A DNA stretch of 6,574 nt from Thermoflexibacter sp. (GCA_025455345.1 JALOMS010000273.1:1-6574); one strand, 5' to 3'. Positions 1 through 6,395 are shown, counted from the stretch's first letter. Notes: a model not told the origin generated them from the sequence alone. Numbers and translations are program-made.

Positions 1-2
1 GT

Positions 3-92
3 GTGGAGCTTTTAGAAGTAGCTACCACAGAGTTAGACCAAGTAGTTCATAAAGTCCAGCAAACCATAGAAGAAGCAGAGTTCAAAGTATAG
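3..92 (+). CDS. 3' end of an unidentified gene (partial, helical C-terminus)
   Basis: A reading frame enters from the left edge and stays open for 29 codons to a TAG at 90-92. The other two plus frames stop early, and the minus strand shows only very short frames here. The encoded tail (starting VELLEVATTELDQ, ending EEAEFKV) is rich in Glu, Gln, Val and Leu. It reads as one long amphipathic, probably coiled-coil helix. Tails of this type end many Bacteroidota PAS or GAF sensor proteins and histidine-kinase-related proteins, but 29 residues cannot identify a family. The gene converges with the FAD oxidoreductase on the opposite strand. That it is coding is moderately likely; its function is unknown. 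Confidence 0.5.
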   Translation: MELLEVATTELDQVVHKVQQTIEEAEFKV

Positions 93-149
93 AAGATTGA
101 AAATCAATTGGTTTTGCTTGATGTTAGCGCAGACATATTGAAATAGGAA

Positions 150-1730
150 TCAGCTCTTATTTTTACCGTATCCGTTCACCAACATTTCGGCACATCTTTC
201 TCCGTCCATTGCCGCAGAAGCAATCCCTCCTGCAAAGCCTGCTCCTTCTCCGCAAGGGAAAAAACGCTTTATTTGTACGTGTTCGTAAGTTTCTTTGTTA
301 CGTGGGATACGTACAGGCGAGGACGTGCGACTTTCTACCCCAACGATGACAGCCTCATTAGTCAGATAACCTTTCATTTTTTTGCCAAAATCTTGGAATC
401 CTTTTCGCAGTCTTTGAGAGATTTGGGGTGGCAGTACCTCATCTATAAGTAGAGAAGTCAATCCAGGCTGATATGATGTTTCTGGAAGAGAGGAAGAAAC
501 TTTCCGATTTACAAAATCTATCATGCGTTGGGCGGGGGCATTTTGTGTATTTCCTGCTATTTTACAAGCTTTTTGCTCTATGCTTTTCTGAAATTCCATA
601 CCTGCCAATATGCCTGATTTTTCAAAAAACTTCCAATCGCTTTCATCTACCGCTACGACTATCCCAGAGTTCGCAAATTTTGAATTGCGTCGCGAGGGCG
701 ACATCCCATTCACTACGACCTCTCCTTGGGCAGTAGCCGACGGAACAATAAACCCTCCTGGACACATACAAAATGAAAAAACGCCTTTTTCTATCCCTTT
801 GTAATCTACTTGACTTACAAGCGAATACGAGGAAGCAGGCAAATAATCTCCTCTATTTTCGCAGTGATATTGTATTTTGTCTATGACTTGTTGGGGGTGT
901 TCGATTCTTACGCCTAAAGCAAAAGGTTTTGCTTCTGCATAAATATTTTTTTGCTGTAATAGCTCAAAAATATCTCTTGCCGAGTGTCCTGTCGCCAAAA
1001 TCACTCCTATTCCTTCGATGATTACTTCATTATGGAGTTTCACGCCTCTCATTTCTCCATTTTTAATGATAAAGTCTATCACTTTTGTATCAAAATGAAT
1101 TTCTCCTCCAGCATTCAGGATGCTTTGACGGATTTCAGTAACAATCGCAGGAAGTTTATTAGTACCTATATGGGGGTGTGCGTCTATCAATATTTCTTCT
1201 GATGCTCCATGAGCCACAAAAATCTCTAAAATTCTTTGGAAATCACCTCTTTTGGTAGAGCGCGTATAGAGTTTTCCATCAGAATACGTACCCGCTCCAC
1301 CTTCACCAAAACAATAATTGGACTCAGGATTGACGATATGTGCTTTATTTATCGCCGCCAAGTCTCTCCGCCTTGCCCTTACATCGCTCCCTCGTTCTAA
1401 AACAATAGGTTTTACTCCTAATTCTATCAATCTCAATGCGGCAAACATTCCTGCGGGACCTGCCCCTACAATAATTGCCTGCATTGCCTTGCTTACATCA
1501 GGGTAATTTTTCTGATAAGAAATCCGCTCAGAAGGAAACTCATCAATGAATATTTCGGCATTGACATTTACTTTGACTTGTTTAGAGCGAGCGTCTATTG
1601 ACCTCCTCACTTGGCGAATATAAAGATTATCAAAATCTTGTAGTTTTTGTTGCTGTTTTACAAATTCCTCAAACTTCTCTTTTTCAAAAGCAATTTCAGG
1701 AGGAAGGACTATGGAAAGTTGTTTTCTCAT
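150..1730 (-). CDS. FAD-dependent oxidoreductase, COG2509-type (NAD(P)/FAD-dependent dehydrogenase family)
   Basis: This 526-residue protein is near full length for the COG2509 family of uncharacterised FAD-dependent dehydrogenases. Residues 1-80 form a family-type N-terminal domain with a VRRSIDAR segment. The Rossmann dinucleotide-binding motif GAGPAG is at 89-94, followed by a strand ending VLERG (110-114) whose Glu would bind the FAD ribose. A FGEGGAGTYSDGKL segment at 141-154 is typical of the family. The second FAD motif ATGHSARD is at 246-253, CMCPGGFIVPSA at 321-332, and the C-terminal FAD-contacting stretch with GEGAGFAGGI at 494-503. No signal peptide is visible, so the protein should be cytosolic. 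The substrate is not known for this family. The ATG at 1728-1730 lacks a Shine-Dalgarno. The kinase gene ends 39 nt upstream with no promoter-like motif between them, so co-transcription is likely. Membership is secure; the reaction is not. Confidence 0.92.
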   Translation of the reverse strand: MRKQLSIVLPPEIAFEKEKFEEFVKQQQKLQDFDNLYIRQVRRSIDARSKQVKVNVNAEIFIDEFPSERISYQKNYPDVSKAMQAIIVGAGPAGMFAALRLIELGVKPIVLERGSDVRARRRDLAAINKAHIVNPESNYCFGEGGAGTYSDGKLYTRSTKRGDFQRILEIFVAHGASEEILIDAHPHIGTNKLPAIVTEIRQSILNAGGEIHFDTKVIDFIIKNGEMRGVKLHNEVIIEGIGVILATGHSARDIFELLQQKNIYAEAKPFALGVRIEHPQQVIDKIQYHCENRGDYLPASSYSLVSQVDYKGIEKGVFSFCMCPGGFIVPSATAQGEVVVNGMSPSRRNSKFANSGIVVAVDESDWKFFEKSGILAGMEFQKSIEQKACKIAGNTQNAPAQRMIDFVNRKVSSSLPETSYQPGLTSLLIDEVLPPQISQRLRKGFQDFGKKMKGYLTNEAVIVGVESRTSSPVRIPRNKETYEHVQIKRFFPCGEGAGFAGGIASAAMDGERCAEMLVNGYGKNKS

Positions 1731-1769
1731 GACTCGTAGTGAGAATTTAGGAATGAATAGCTTTAAGTT

Positions 1770-2888
1770 TCAAATTTTAGTGAAGATTTTATCAAATTCA
1801 ATAATAAACTCTGCGCCTTTGTTTAGTTCACTGATAATTCTTATATCACCGTTAAGTTTCTCTACCAAGGATTTGACTATTGCCAAGCCTAAGCCAGTAG
1901 AGTCTTCGCCACCTGTCGGTCTTGCGGATAGTTTTTGAAATTTTTTAAACATTTTTTGTTGGTCTTCTGCACTAATTCCTTGTCCTTCGTCTTTGACGGT
2001 AATGCTTATTTTACTATTTTCTTCTTTTAGTAGGATATGCACATTTTTATTTGGGAAAGAAAATTTTAGGGCATTGGAAATTAAGTTATCTATGATACGC
2101 ACTAAGAAAGTTTCGTCTGTTTCTAATTTAATTAATTTGTTATCAATATTTTTCAAATAAATTTTGATTTGTTTTTGATGGGCTTGCGCCTCATAGTTTT
2201 TTAATAAGTCATTGATAAAGTCTTTTAATACGATTTCTTTGAGGTTGAGTTGTTGGCTTTCGTATTCGACATTATTGATGACCAATAAATCTCTTATTAA
2301 AGAAATCCCCGAACGGCACATTTTTTCTATCATGGTCAAACATTCTATTTGCTCTTTGTCAAGGTTATTACTCATTTTGATAATATCAGTCAAGCCCATG
2401 ATGCGATTGAGCGGTGCGCGCAAGTCGTGTGCTACTATGCCTACCATTCCGTCTTTTTCTCGGTTGAGGTCTTCCAGATTGGCTTTTTGGTCTTTGATTT
2501 CTTTGTAAGAACGAGATAGTTTCAAGGTAGCATTAATGCGGGCATATAACTCTATTGGGTCTATGGGCTTTCGGATATAATCTATTGCGCCAGCGTCCAA
2601 TGCTGTTTCCAAATGTTCGACAGCAGTCATTACACCTGTCGCCATGATGATAGGAATTTCTTTGGTAGAACTTTGCTGTTTCAGGTATTTGATAGCCTCT
2701 ATGCCGTTCATTTCAGGCATTTCCCAATCCATAATGATAATGTCTGGCAGGAAGCGTTCTGCTACCTTGCACCCCATACGACCATTCAGAGCTTGCAAAA
2801 CTCTGTGATTATTGTTTTTGAGCGTATTGGTAATAATGTCTAAATAGCTCTGCTCATCGTCTATAATCAAAATGGTGCTATAAGGCAT
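1770..2888 (-). CDS. Response regulator/histidine kinase with N-terminal receiver (REC-HisKA-HATPase)
   Basis: This 372-residue cytosolic signalling protein starts with a CheY-like receiver (about 1-125). It has the acidic pair D10/D11, phospho-acceptor D54 in IIMDWEMPEMNG, T84 and K107 of the YIRKP motif. A short coiled linker (about 126-145) leads to a HisKA domain with H154 in VAHDLRAPLN. The HATPase_c domain has its N-box around N268/N272 (DNLISNALKF), G1 box DEGQGIS (300-306), F-box near F314 and G2 box TGLGLAIV (331-338). All catalytic residues are present. There is no membrane segment, PAS domain or DNA-binding output. Such proteins usually take phosphate from, or are modulated by, another kinase. 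The frame stays open 58 codons further upstream, but that stretch lies inside the DsrE-like gene and matches no receiver sequence. The ATG at 2886-2888 puts MPYSTILIIDDE at the N-terminus, as expected. The DsrE-like gene ends 29 nt upstream. Confidence 0.94.
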   Translation of the reverse strand: MPYSTILIIDDEQSYLDIITNTLKNNNHRVLQALNGRMGCKVAERFLPDIIIMDWEMPEMNGIEAIKYLKQQSSTKEIPIIMATGVMTAVEHLETALDAGAIDYIRKPIDPIELYARINATLKLSRSYKEIKDQKANLEDLNREKDGMVGIVAHDLRAPLNRIMGLTDIIKMSNNLDKEQIECLTMIEKMCRSGISLIRDLLVINNVEYESQQLNLKEIVLKDFINDLLKNYEAQAHQKQIKIYLKNIDNKLIKLETDETFLVRIIDNLISNALKFSFPNKNVHILLKEENSKISITVKDEGQGISAEDQQKMFKKFQKLSARPTGGEDSTGLGLAIVKSLVEKLNGDIRIISELNKGAEFIIEFDKIFTKI

Positions 2889-2917
2889 AAAGGATAATAT
2901 GAATAAATGTATAAAGA

Positions 2918-3343
2918 CTAATAACCGATTTTTAGGTAGCTCCAGCCGTCTTCTTGTTTGAGAATTACCTCGAACACTCCTGAAGGAACTGTGGTAGAAA
3001 TAGGAAGAAGTTGCTCTTTGGGGATTTTTCTTTCTCTCATTGTATTTTCGCAAGCCGCCCAAACGACTCCATTCTTGGCAAAGTCTTCGATTTCTGGCTT
3101 ATAATTAGTCTTATCTTTGTCCAAAATATAGATGCCTCCGCCATGACATACTACCTCTACGACAGCATTTGGAGCGACTTTTTTGATATTGCCTAACTGC
3201 CTAATAAGCATACGATAGATAGCAGTATCTCCACTTACTAATTGCAATACTATTTTGTGTTTTTTATTGCTCACTACTTGGGCATTAGTTTTTTGAGCTA
3301 ATAATAAAAATAAGCAGAAAAGGGTTACAAAGATATATTTCAT
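2918..3343 (-). CDS. Exported DsrE/DsrF-like family protein
   Basis: This 141-residue protein begins with a signal peptide: K2, a hydrophobic core at about 4-16, and likely cleavage after TNA at 21. The mature part matches the small alpha/beta DsrE/DsrF-like fold (COG1416 type). It has a first strand KIVLQLVSGD (30-39), a second strand VVEVVCHGGGIYIL (61-74) with the family's hydrophobic-HGxGI turn, and VVWAACENTM (93-102) with C98 at the cysteine position conserved in many DsrE proteins. A C-terminal segment VPSGVFEVILKQEDGWSYLKIGY closes the domain. Cytosolic DsrE relatives relay sulfur through such cysteines in sulfur oxidation or tRNA thiolation. The role of exported versions is not established. 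C66 could be a second thiol in the mature protein. It is the first gene of the presumed minus-strand operon. The start ATG has no Shine-Dalgarno, and a TATATTTG -7 box lies about 24 nt upstream. The family call is good; the function is unknown. Confidence 0.82.
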   Translation of the reverse strand: MKYIFVTLFCLFLLLAQKTNAQVVSNKKHKIVLQLVSGDTAIYRMLIRQLGNIKKVAPNAVVEVVCHGGGIYILDKDKTNYKPEIEDFAKNGVVWAACENTMRERKIPKEQLLPISTTVPSGVFEVILKQEDGWSYLKIGY

Positions 3344-3470
3344 GTATTTATTACGTTAATTTTGAGCAAATATATATAAGTATTTTATCAAATTTATTAC
3401 TTTTTAGATTTTGAATTGCAGAATTTATTTTATTTGTAATTCCATTTTTATAACCAAAATCACTACGCTT
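3344..3470. promoter_or_regulatory. Divergent intergenic promoter region between the DsrE-like gene and murQ
   Basis: This 127-nt AT-rich gap separates two divergently read genes, so it should carry promoters for both. A perfect Bacteroidota -7 box, TATATTTG, reads on the minus strand (complement of 3367-3374), placed to give a leader of roughly 15-20 nt for the DsrE-like gene. A TTTG (complement of 3389-3392) lies 14 nt upstream of it, closer than the usual spacing of about 19-22. A second perfect match, TAATTTTG, reads on the plus strand at 3357-3364. If used, it would give murQ a leader of about 100 nt. A near match, TAGATTTTG, is at 3405-3413. No inverted repeat or riboswitch-like structure stands out. 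Confidence 0.5.
3367..3374 (-). promoter_or_regulatory. Candidate -7 box (TATATTTG) for the DsrE-like/kinase/oxidoreductase operon
   Basis: On the minus strand this reads TATATTTG, a full match to the Bacteroidota sigma-ABfr -7 consensus TAnnTTTG. It lies 23 nt before the ATG at 3343. The paired -33 TTTG is not well placed, the nearest being only 14 nt upstream. It is plausible but unproven in such AT-rich DNA. Confidence 0.4.
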
Positions 3471-4277
3471 ATGTCTGTAACAGAGTCGAGTTCTTATTAT
3501 GATAACTTGGAAAAAATGTCAATACAAGATATATTGACGGGTATCAACCAAGAAGATAAAAAAGTCCCTTTGGCAGTAGAAAAGGTAATCCCACAAATCG
3601 AGCAGTTAGTATCGGCGATTGTAGAAAGAATGAAAAGGGGCGGGCGGTTGTTTTACATTGGAGCGGGGACAAGTGGTAGATTGGGTGTAGTAGATGCCTC
3701 TGAGTGTCCCCCTACGTATGGCGTGCCTCATGGCTTAGTCGTAGGTATCATTGCAGGAGGGGATACTGCGATTCGCAAAGCAGTAGAGTTTGCCGAAGAT
3801 GATGAAAATCAAGCATGGAAAGACCTTCAGGAATATCTTGTTAATGAAGAAGATACAGTAATTGGCATTGCCGCTTCGGGGCGTACTCCCTATGTAATCG
3901 GTGGGGTAAGAGATGCGCGTAAGCATGGGCTTCTTACGGCTTGTATTACTTGTAACCCCAATACCAAATTGAGTGCTGAAGTTGAGCATGCGATTGAGAT
4001 AGTGGTGGGCGCGGAGTTTGTAACAGGTAGCACACGCATGAAGTCTGGTACAGCCCAAAAACTGGCTCTAAACATGATTTCGACTACGGTGATGATACAG
4101 TTGGGAAGGGTAAGAGGCAACCGAATGGTAGATATGCAACTTTCTAATCTTAAGTTAGTTGATAGAGGAACACGCATGGTCATGGAAGCACTTGGGATTG
4201 AATACGAACGAGCGGCTCAGCTTTTAGAAGAACATGGCAGTGTGAGAAAGGCAGTAGATAGTCAAAAAAATAAATAA
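3471..4277 (+). CDS. murQ: N-acetylmuramic acid 6-phosphate etherase
   Basis: MurQ cleaves the D-lactyl ether of MurNAc-6-phosphate to give GlcNAc-6-phosphate and D-lactate, a cytosolic step of cell-wall recycling. The 268-residue protein has a single SIS sugar-isomerase fold. The phosphosugar-binding loop GAGTSGRLG is at 64-72, and DASECPPTYGV (75-85) carries the catalytic acid E78, equivalent to E. coli E83. A second conserved Glu is E109 in FAEDD (E. coli E114). GIAASGRTPYV is at 132-142 and GAEFVTGSTRMKSGTAQKL at 180-198, both nearly identical to characterised MurQ proteins. The ATG at 3471 is preferred over an in-frame ATG at 3411, because the extra 20 residues resemble no MurQ and the homologous part begins after 3471. 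E. coli MurQ is 298 residues; the missing part is in the C-terminal helical region. No other recycling gene is visible nearby. Confidence 0.97.
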   Translation: MSVTESSSYYDNLEKMSIQDILTGINQEDKKVPLAVEKVIPQIEQLVSAIVERMKRGGRLFYIGAGTSGRLGVVDASECPPTYGVPHGLVVGIIAGGDTAIRKAVEFAEDDENQAWKDLQEYLVNEEDTVIGIAASGRTPYVIGGVRDARKHGLLTACITCNPNTKLSAEVEHAIEIVVGAEFVTGSTRMKSGTAQKLALNMISTTVMIQLGRVRGNRMVDMQLSNLKLVDRGTRMVMEALGIEYERAAQLLEEHGSVRKAVDSQKNK

Positions 4278-4287
4278 TCAGGTAGAT

Positions 4288-4884
4288 TCACTTATTATAA
4301 ATTGTATATTTTTTAGTACGTGGGTCATAACTATATTTTTTAAACTCTTCCATTTGTTTTTGATAGTCAAGAGCATCAGTGTTGTTCAGGTCTGTAAGAG
4401 GCATATCGCTTTCTACAATGAGTAAGTTATTTTCCCAATTGACGATTTCTATGCTGCCAGGATAGGGATTGAGGAAGTGTACAATTTCATATTGGGCATT
4501 TATTAGTTTTCTAACGTCTATGATTTCTATGTAAGGATGCCCTTCTGCTACTTGGAAAACTGCCAAAAATTGATTATCAGTAGAGATTTTGACATCATAG
4601 ACACTGATAGGGAACTTAGTTTCTGGCAAAAATGAAGCACCTAACAATCTATTGCCCGCTAATGAGTCTACTAAAAACCAAGCAGAATGATTCATACCCG
4701 AATACGCAGTCGAGTCTTCCAAAAATGTTACTACTAAGAGGTTTGCATGATGATTTATGCTATCTTTCTCATAATTTATTGGTAATAAAAAGACATAAGA
4801 CTTTTCTAAATCTTGAATATTTTGCGCTTGTATATCAAGTAATTGAAAAAATAAGGAAAGTAAAAACACAATAAATCTTTTCAT
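4288..4884 (-). CDS. Secreted protein of unknown function, possibly beta-propeller-like
   Basis: I do not recognise this 198-residue protein. It starts with a signal peptide: K2, R3, a hydrophobic core at about 4-16, and likely cleavage near IQA at 20. There is no lipobox cysteine, so it is probably periplasmic or secreted. The middle has strand-rich segments with a blade-like rhythm: YDVKISTDNQFLAVF (96-110), PYIEIIDVRKL (117-127) and IEIVNWENNLLIVESD (145-160). This resembles fragments of WD40/YVTN-type propellers, but the protein is too short for a complete propeller. The C-terminus (about 174-198) is rich in Lys and Tyr. It contains no cysteine and no obvious catalytic motif. It converges on murQ with 10 nt between the stop codons and no terminator hairpin. 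It is divergent from the lipoprotein gene. The ATG at 4882-4884 is chosen because it gives an intact signal peptide. Confidence 0.8.
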   Translation of the reverse strand: MKRFIVFLLSLFFQLLDIQAQNIQDLEKSYVFLLPINYEKDSINHHANLLVVTFLEDSTAYSGMNHSAWFLVDSLAGNRLLGASFLPETKFPISVYDVKISTDNQFLAVFQVAEGHPYIEIIDVRKLINAQYEIVHFLNPYPGSIEIVNWENNLLIVESDMPLTDLNNTDALDYQKQMEEFKKYSYDPRTKKYTIYNK

Positions 4885-4957
4885 CTCTTTTTTTTGTTAC
4901 AATATTTTGCTAAAAAGTTGATTATTAACTATAATTTTGCAAAAATTTTTATGCTAT
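4885..4957. promoter_or_regulatory. Divergent intergenic region between the secreted protein and the lipoprotein genes
   Basis: This 73-nt, very AT-rich gap should hold promoters for both flanking genes. The plus-strand promoter candidate is listed separately. On the minus strand I find no TAnnTTTG match. A run of T at 4888-4895 lies directly before the minus-strand start codon, giving a poly-A leader on that mRNA. AT-rich leaders of this sort can aid translation in Bacteroidota, which rarely use Shine-Dalgarno pairing. Confidence 0.45.
4906..4939 (+). promoter_or_regulatory. Candidate Bacteroidota-type promoter for the lipoprotein gene
   Basis: A -33-like TTTG lies at 4906-4909 and a perfect -7 box TAATTTTG at 4932-4939, with 22 nt between them. 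That is at the long end of the usual spacing. Transcription would begin around 4945-4948, leaving a leader of about ten nucleotides before the ATG at 4958. The -7 box overlaps an in-frame TTG at 4937, which argues against that codon being the start. Confidence 0.5.
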
Positions 4958-5683
4958 ATGACTCAAAATAATGTTTTCTCAAAGATATTCATTTTTAGTT
5001 TGATTTTATTCATTTTTTCTTGCCGTCCTACAGATGTCATCGAAATAGGTTATGAATTAGAGATATTTGTAGGAGATGCGGTAGATTTTGGTATAGAGGA
5101 CGTTACGGTTACTTTATTTACAAATGTAGAAGATTTCCAAAAAAATACTAATCCTGTCAAAACTGCCCAAACGGACAGTAGAGGTTATGTACTATTTAAG
5201 GGGTTAGATAGATCCGTTTTTACCTATTTTGTCAGTGCAGAAAAAGGAGAACTAAACAATTGGGGCGATAAAACCCAATTGATTTTCTCTAAGTTTGACC
5301 AACAATCCCAATCTTTCAAATTACAAATCAAAGCCTCCTTAGCCAATGATATTGCAGGAAGATACGAAAAACGCTGGAGACAAGTAAGCAAATTTATAGG
5401 AAACTCCCCTGACAATACCTGTAATGCACGTCAGATTCATGCTTTTCGCAGAGATTGGTTCATCAAAATGTTTAATGGAAGCACCTGCCCAAATCCTGGC
5501 ACTGAAGTAAATGGAGATGTATGGGCTGTTACTTCTGACAATAAAGGCATCATTAGAGGAACGCCGGGAGGCATAAGTCAGAGAAGATTGAATATCTTAG
5601 AACTTAACAGTAGGCGATTAGTGTATTCTGAAACTCCATCATTAGGATTTACCATTACAGAAACTTTTGAAGCAGTAGATTAA
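4958..5683 (+). CDS. Predicted lipoprotein: transthyretin-like domain plus lipocalin-like domain
   Basis: This is a 241-residue predicted lipoprotein. A hydrophobic segment (about 9-20) ends in IFSC, with lipidation cysteine C22 followed by RPTD. There is no strong acidic surface-export signal after the Cys. Residues about 31-100 resemble a carboxypeptidase-regulatory/transthyretin-like beta sandwich: IEDVTVTLFTNVEDF (46-60), a TDSRGYVLFKGL turn (72-83) and strand YFVSAEKGELNNWG (90-103). Bacteroidota surface proteins often carry this kind of module. Residues about 134-241 resemble a lipocalin-like barrel: GRYEKRWRQVSKF (134-146), C155 and C177 able to form a disulfide, GDVWAVTSDNKG (186-197) and ILELNSRRLVY (213-223). 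No ligand is known. An in-frame TTG at 4937 would add seven residues but falls within the likely -7 box, so the ATG at 4958 is preferred. The next gene starts 85 nt downstream. Domain calls are by pattern and only moderately certain. Confidence 0.82.
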   Translation: MTQNNVFSKIFIFSLILFIFSCRPTDVIEIGYELEIFVGDAVDFGIEDVTVTLFTNVEDFQKNTNPVKTAQTDSRGYVLFKGLDRSVFTYFVSAEKGELNNWGDKTQLIFSKFDQQSQSFKLQIKASLANDIAGRYEKRWRQVSKFIGNSPDNTCNARQIHAFRRDWFIKMFNGSTCPNPGTEVNGDVWAVTSDNKGIIRGTPGGISQRRLNILELNSRRLVYSETPSLGFTITETFEAVD

Positions 5684-5768
5684 AATCTTCTCCTCGTTTT
5701 TGGCTTGATTTTAGTTGATGAAAAATGGATTTTAACTTATAGATAGACATTAACAAACCCTTATTCCT

Positions 5769-6395
5769 ATGTTGAAAATTCATTTTATTGCTGTTACTTC
5801 TTTAATAATTGGCTTGTTATTCTCTGCGGATAAAGGAGCAAAAATAGTAGAAAATGCTCCTTGTGAGTGTGCTATCAAACCCAATGCTCCCACACTTTAT
5901 AAATGTAATACCAAAACCAAAGCCACAGAGGTACGATGTATCCTTTCTCGCAAATCCAAAGTAAAAAACAGAACAGTAGAAACAAGTTATGTATTTACCG
6001 CTTTGAAAACAAGTGATAAAAAAAGAGATTTGAAAATCAATGCTACTGTAAATAATCAAAATACGCTCATGTACTCAGGGGACATTTTTACCATAGATAA
6101 TCGTGCCTCAAGTAAGGAATTTGTTGTAAAAATCAACCTTTGGACTCAAAAGGGATATACAGTAGAGATTCGTAGAGATGATTTCCTAAAGATTACTTTC
6201 AATGCAGAAACCAATCAGACAAATGTAGAAGCGAATGGCTATGTACAACAGTGTTTTGATAGTAATCATACTTACACTTCTGATTTTGTAAAAAAAGATA
6301 TTTTTTCTCGTTCTTTTAGCAATCCAGATGACATGGTAGGAATGGCAATTGCCTATTTTATTTACGAATATAACAAGGCACTCACTCCACAATAA
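5769..6395 (+). CDS. Secreted cysteine-containing protein of unknown function
   Basis: I do not recognise this 208-residue protein. Residues 1-20 form a short signal peptide (K3, hydrophobic core about 5-18, ending FSA), so export is likely. There is no lipobox. The mature N-terminus has a CEC pair (C32, C34) followed by C46 and C57; C162 is the only other cysteine. The five make an odd number, so at least one thiol would be unpaired or shared. Residues 70-160 are strand-rich with repeated Asn, Lys and Thr, for example DLKINATVNNQNTLMYSGD and VKINLWTQKGYTVEIRRDD, suggesting a beta sandwich. The C-terminus (about 187-204) is a helix, DDMVGMAIAYFIYEYNKA. It may be co-transcribed with the lipoprotein gene 85 nt upstream, as no good promoter or terminator lies between them. 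A strong hairpin terminator follows 23 nt after its stop. Confidence 0.82.
   Translation: MLKIHFIAVTSLIIGLLFSADKGAKIVENAPCECAIKPNAPTLYKCNTKTKATEVRCILSRKSKVKNRTVETSYVFTALKTSDKKRDLKINATVNNQNTLMYSGDIFTIDNRASSKEFVVKINLWTQKGYTVEIRRDDFLKITFNAETNQTNVEANGYVQQCFDSNHTYTSDFVKKDIFSRSFSNPDDMVGMAIAYFIYEYNKALTPQ

Noticed and set aside
93..149. Possible terminator: ATTGA/TCAAT stem at 96-108 followed by T-rich sequence
   Set aside because: Only a 5-bp AT-rich stem with a 3-nt loop; it is too weak to call in such AT-rich DNA.
473..1506. Several plus-strand open frames opposite the FAD oxidoreductase
   Set aside because: All lie within a gene with clear family motifs on the other strand, and their translations are low in recognisable structure.
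2889..3062. In-frame 58-codon upstream extension of the kinase gene
   Set aside because: It lies mostly inside the DsrE-like gene in another frame, is Arg/Lys/Ser-rich with no domain resemblance, and the receiver domain begins naturally at the ATG at 2886-2888.
3411..3470. In-frame upstream start adding 20 residues to MurQ
   Set aside because: The extra residues do not resemble MurQ N-termini and the stretch is AT-rich like the rest of the intergenic region; the ATG at 3471 fits the family length.
3735..4183. Open frames on the minus strand opposite murQ
   Set aside because: They are shadows of the strongly conserved murQ frame, and their translations resemble no protein family.
4937..4957. 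TTG start for the lipoprotein
   Set aside because: The TTG is part of a perfect -7 promoter box, and the ATG at 4958 gives a normal lipoprotein signal peptide.
5681..5713. Inverted repeat TAAAATC/GATTTTA after the lipoprotein stop
   Set aside because: Seven AT-rich pairs around a 19-nt loop with no T-tract; likely chance, and the next gene may be co-transcribed.
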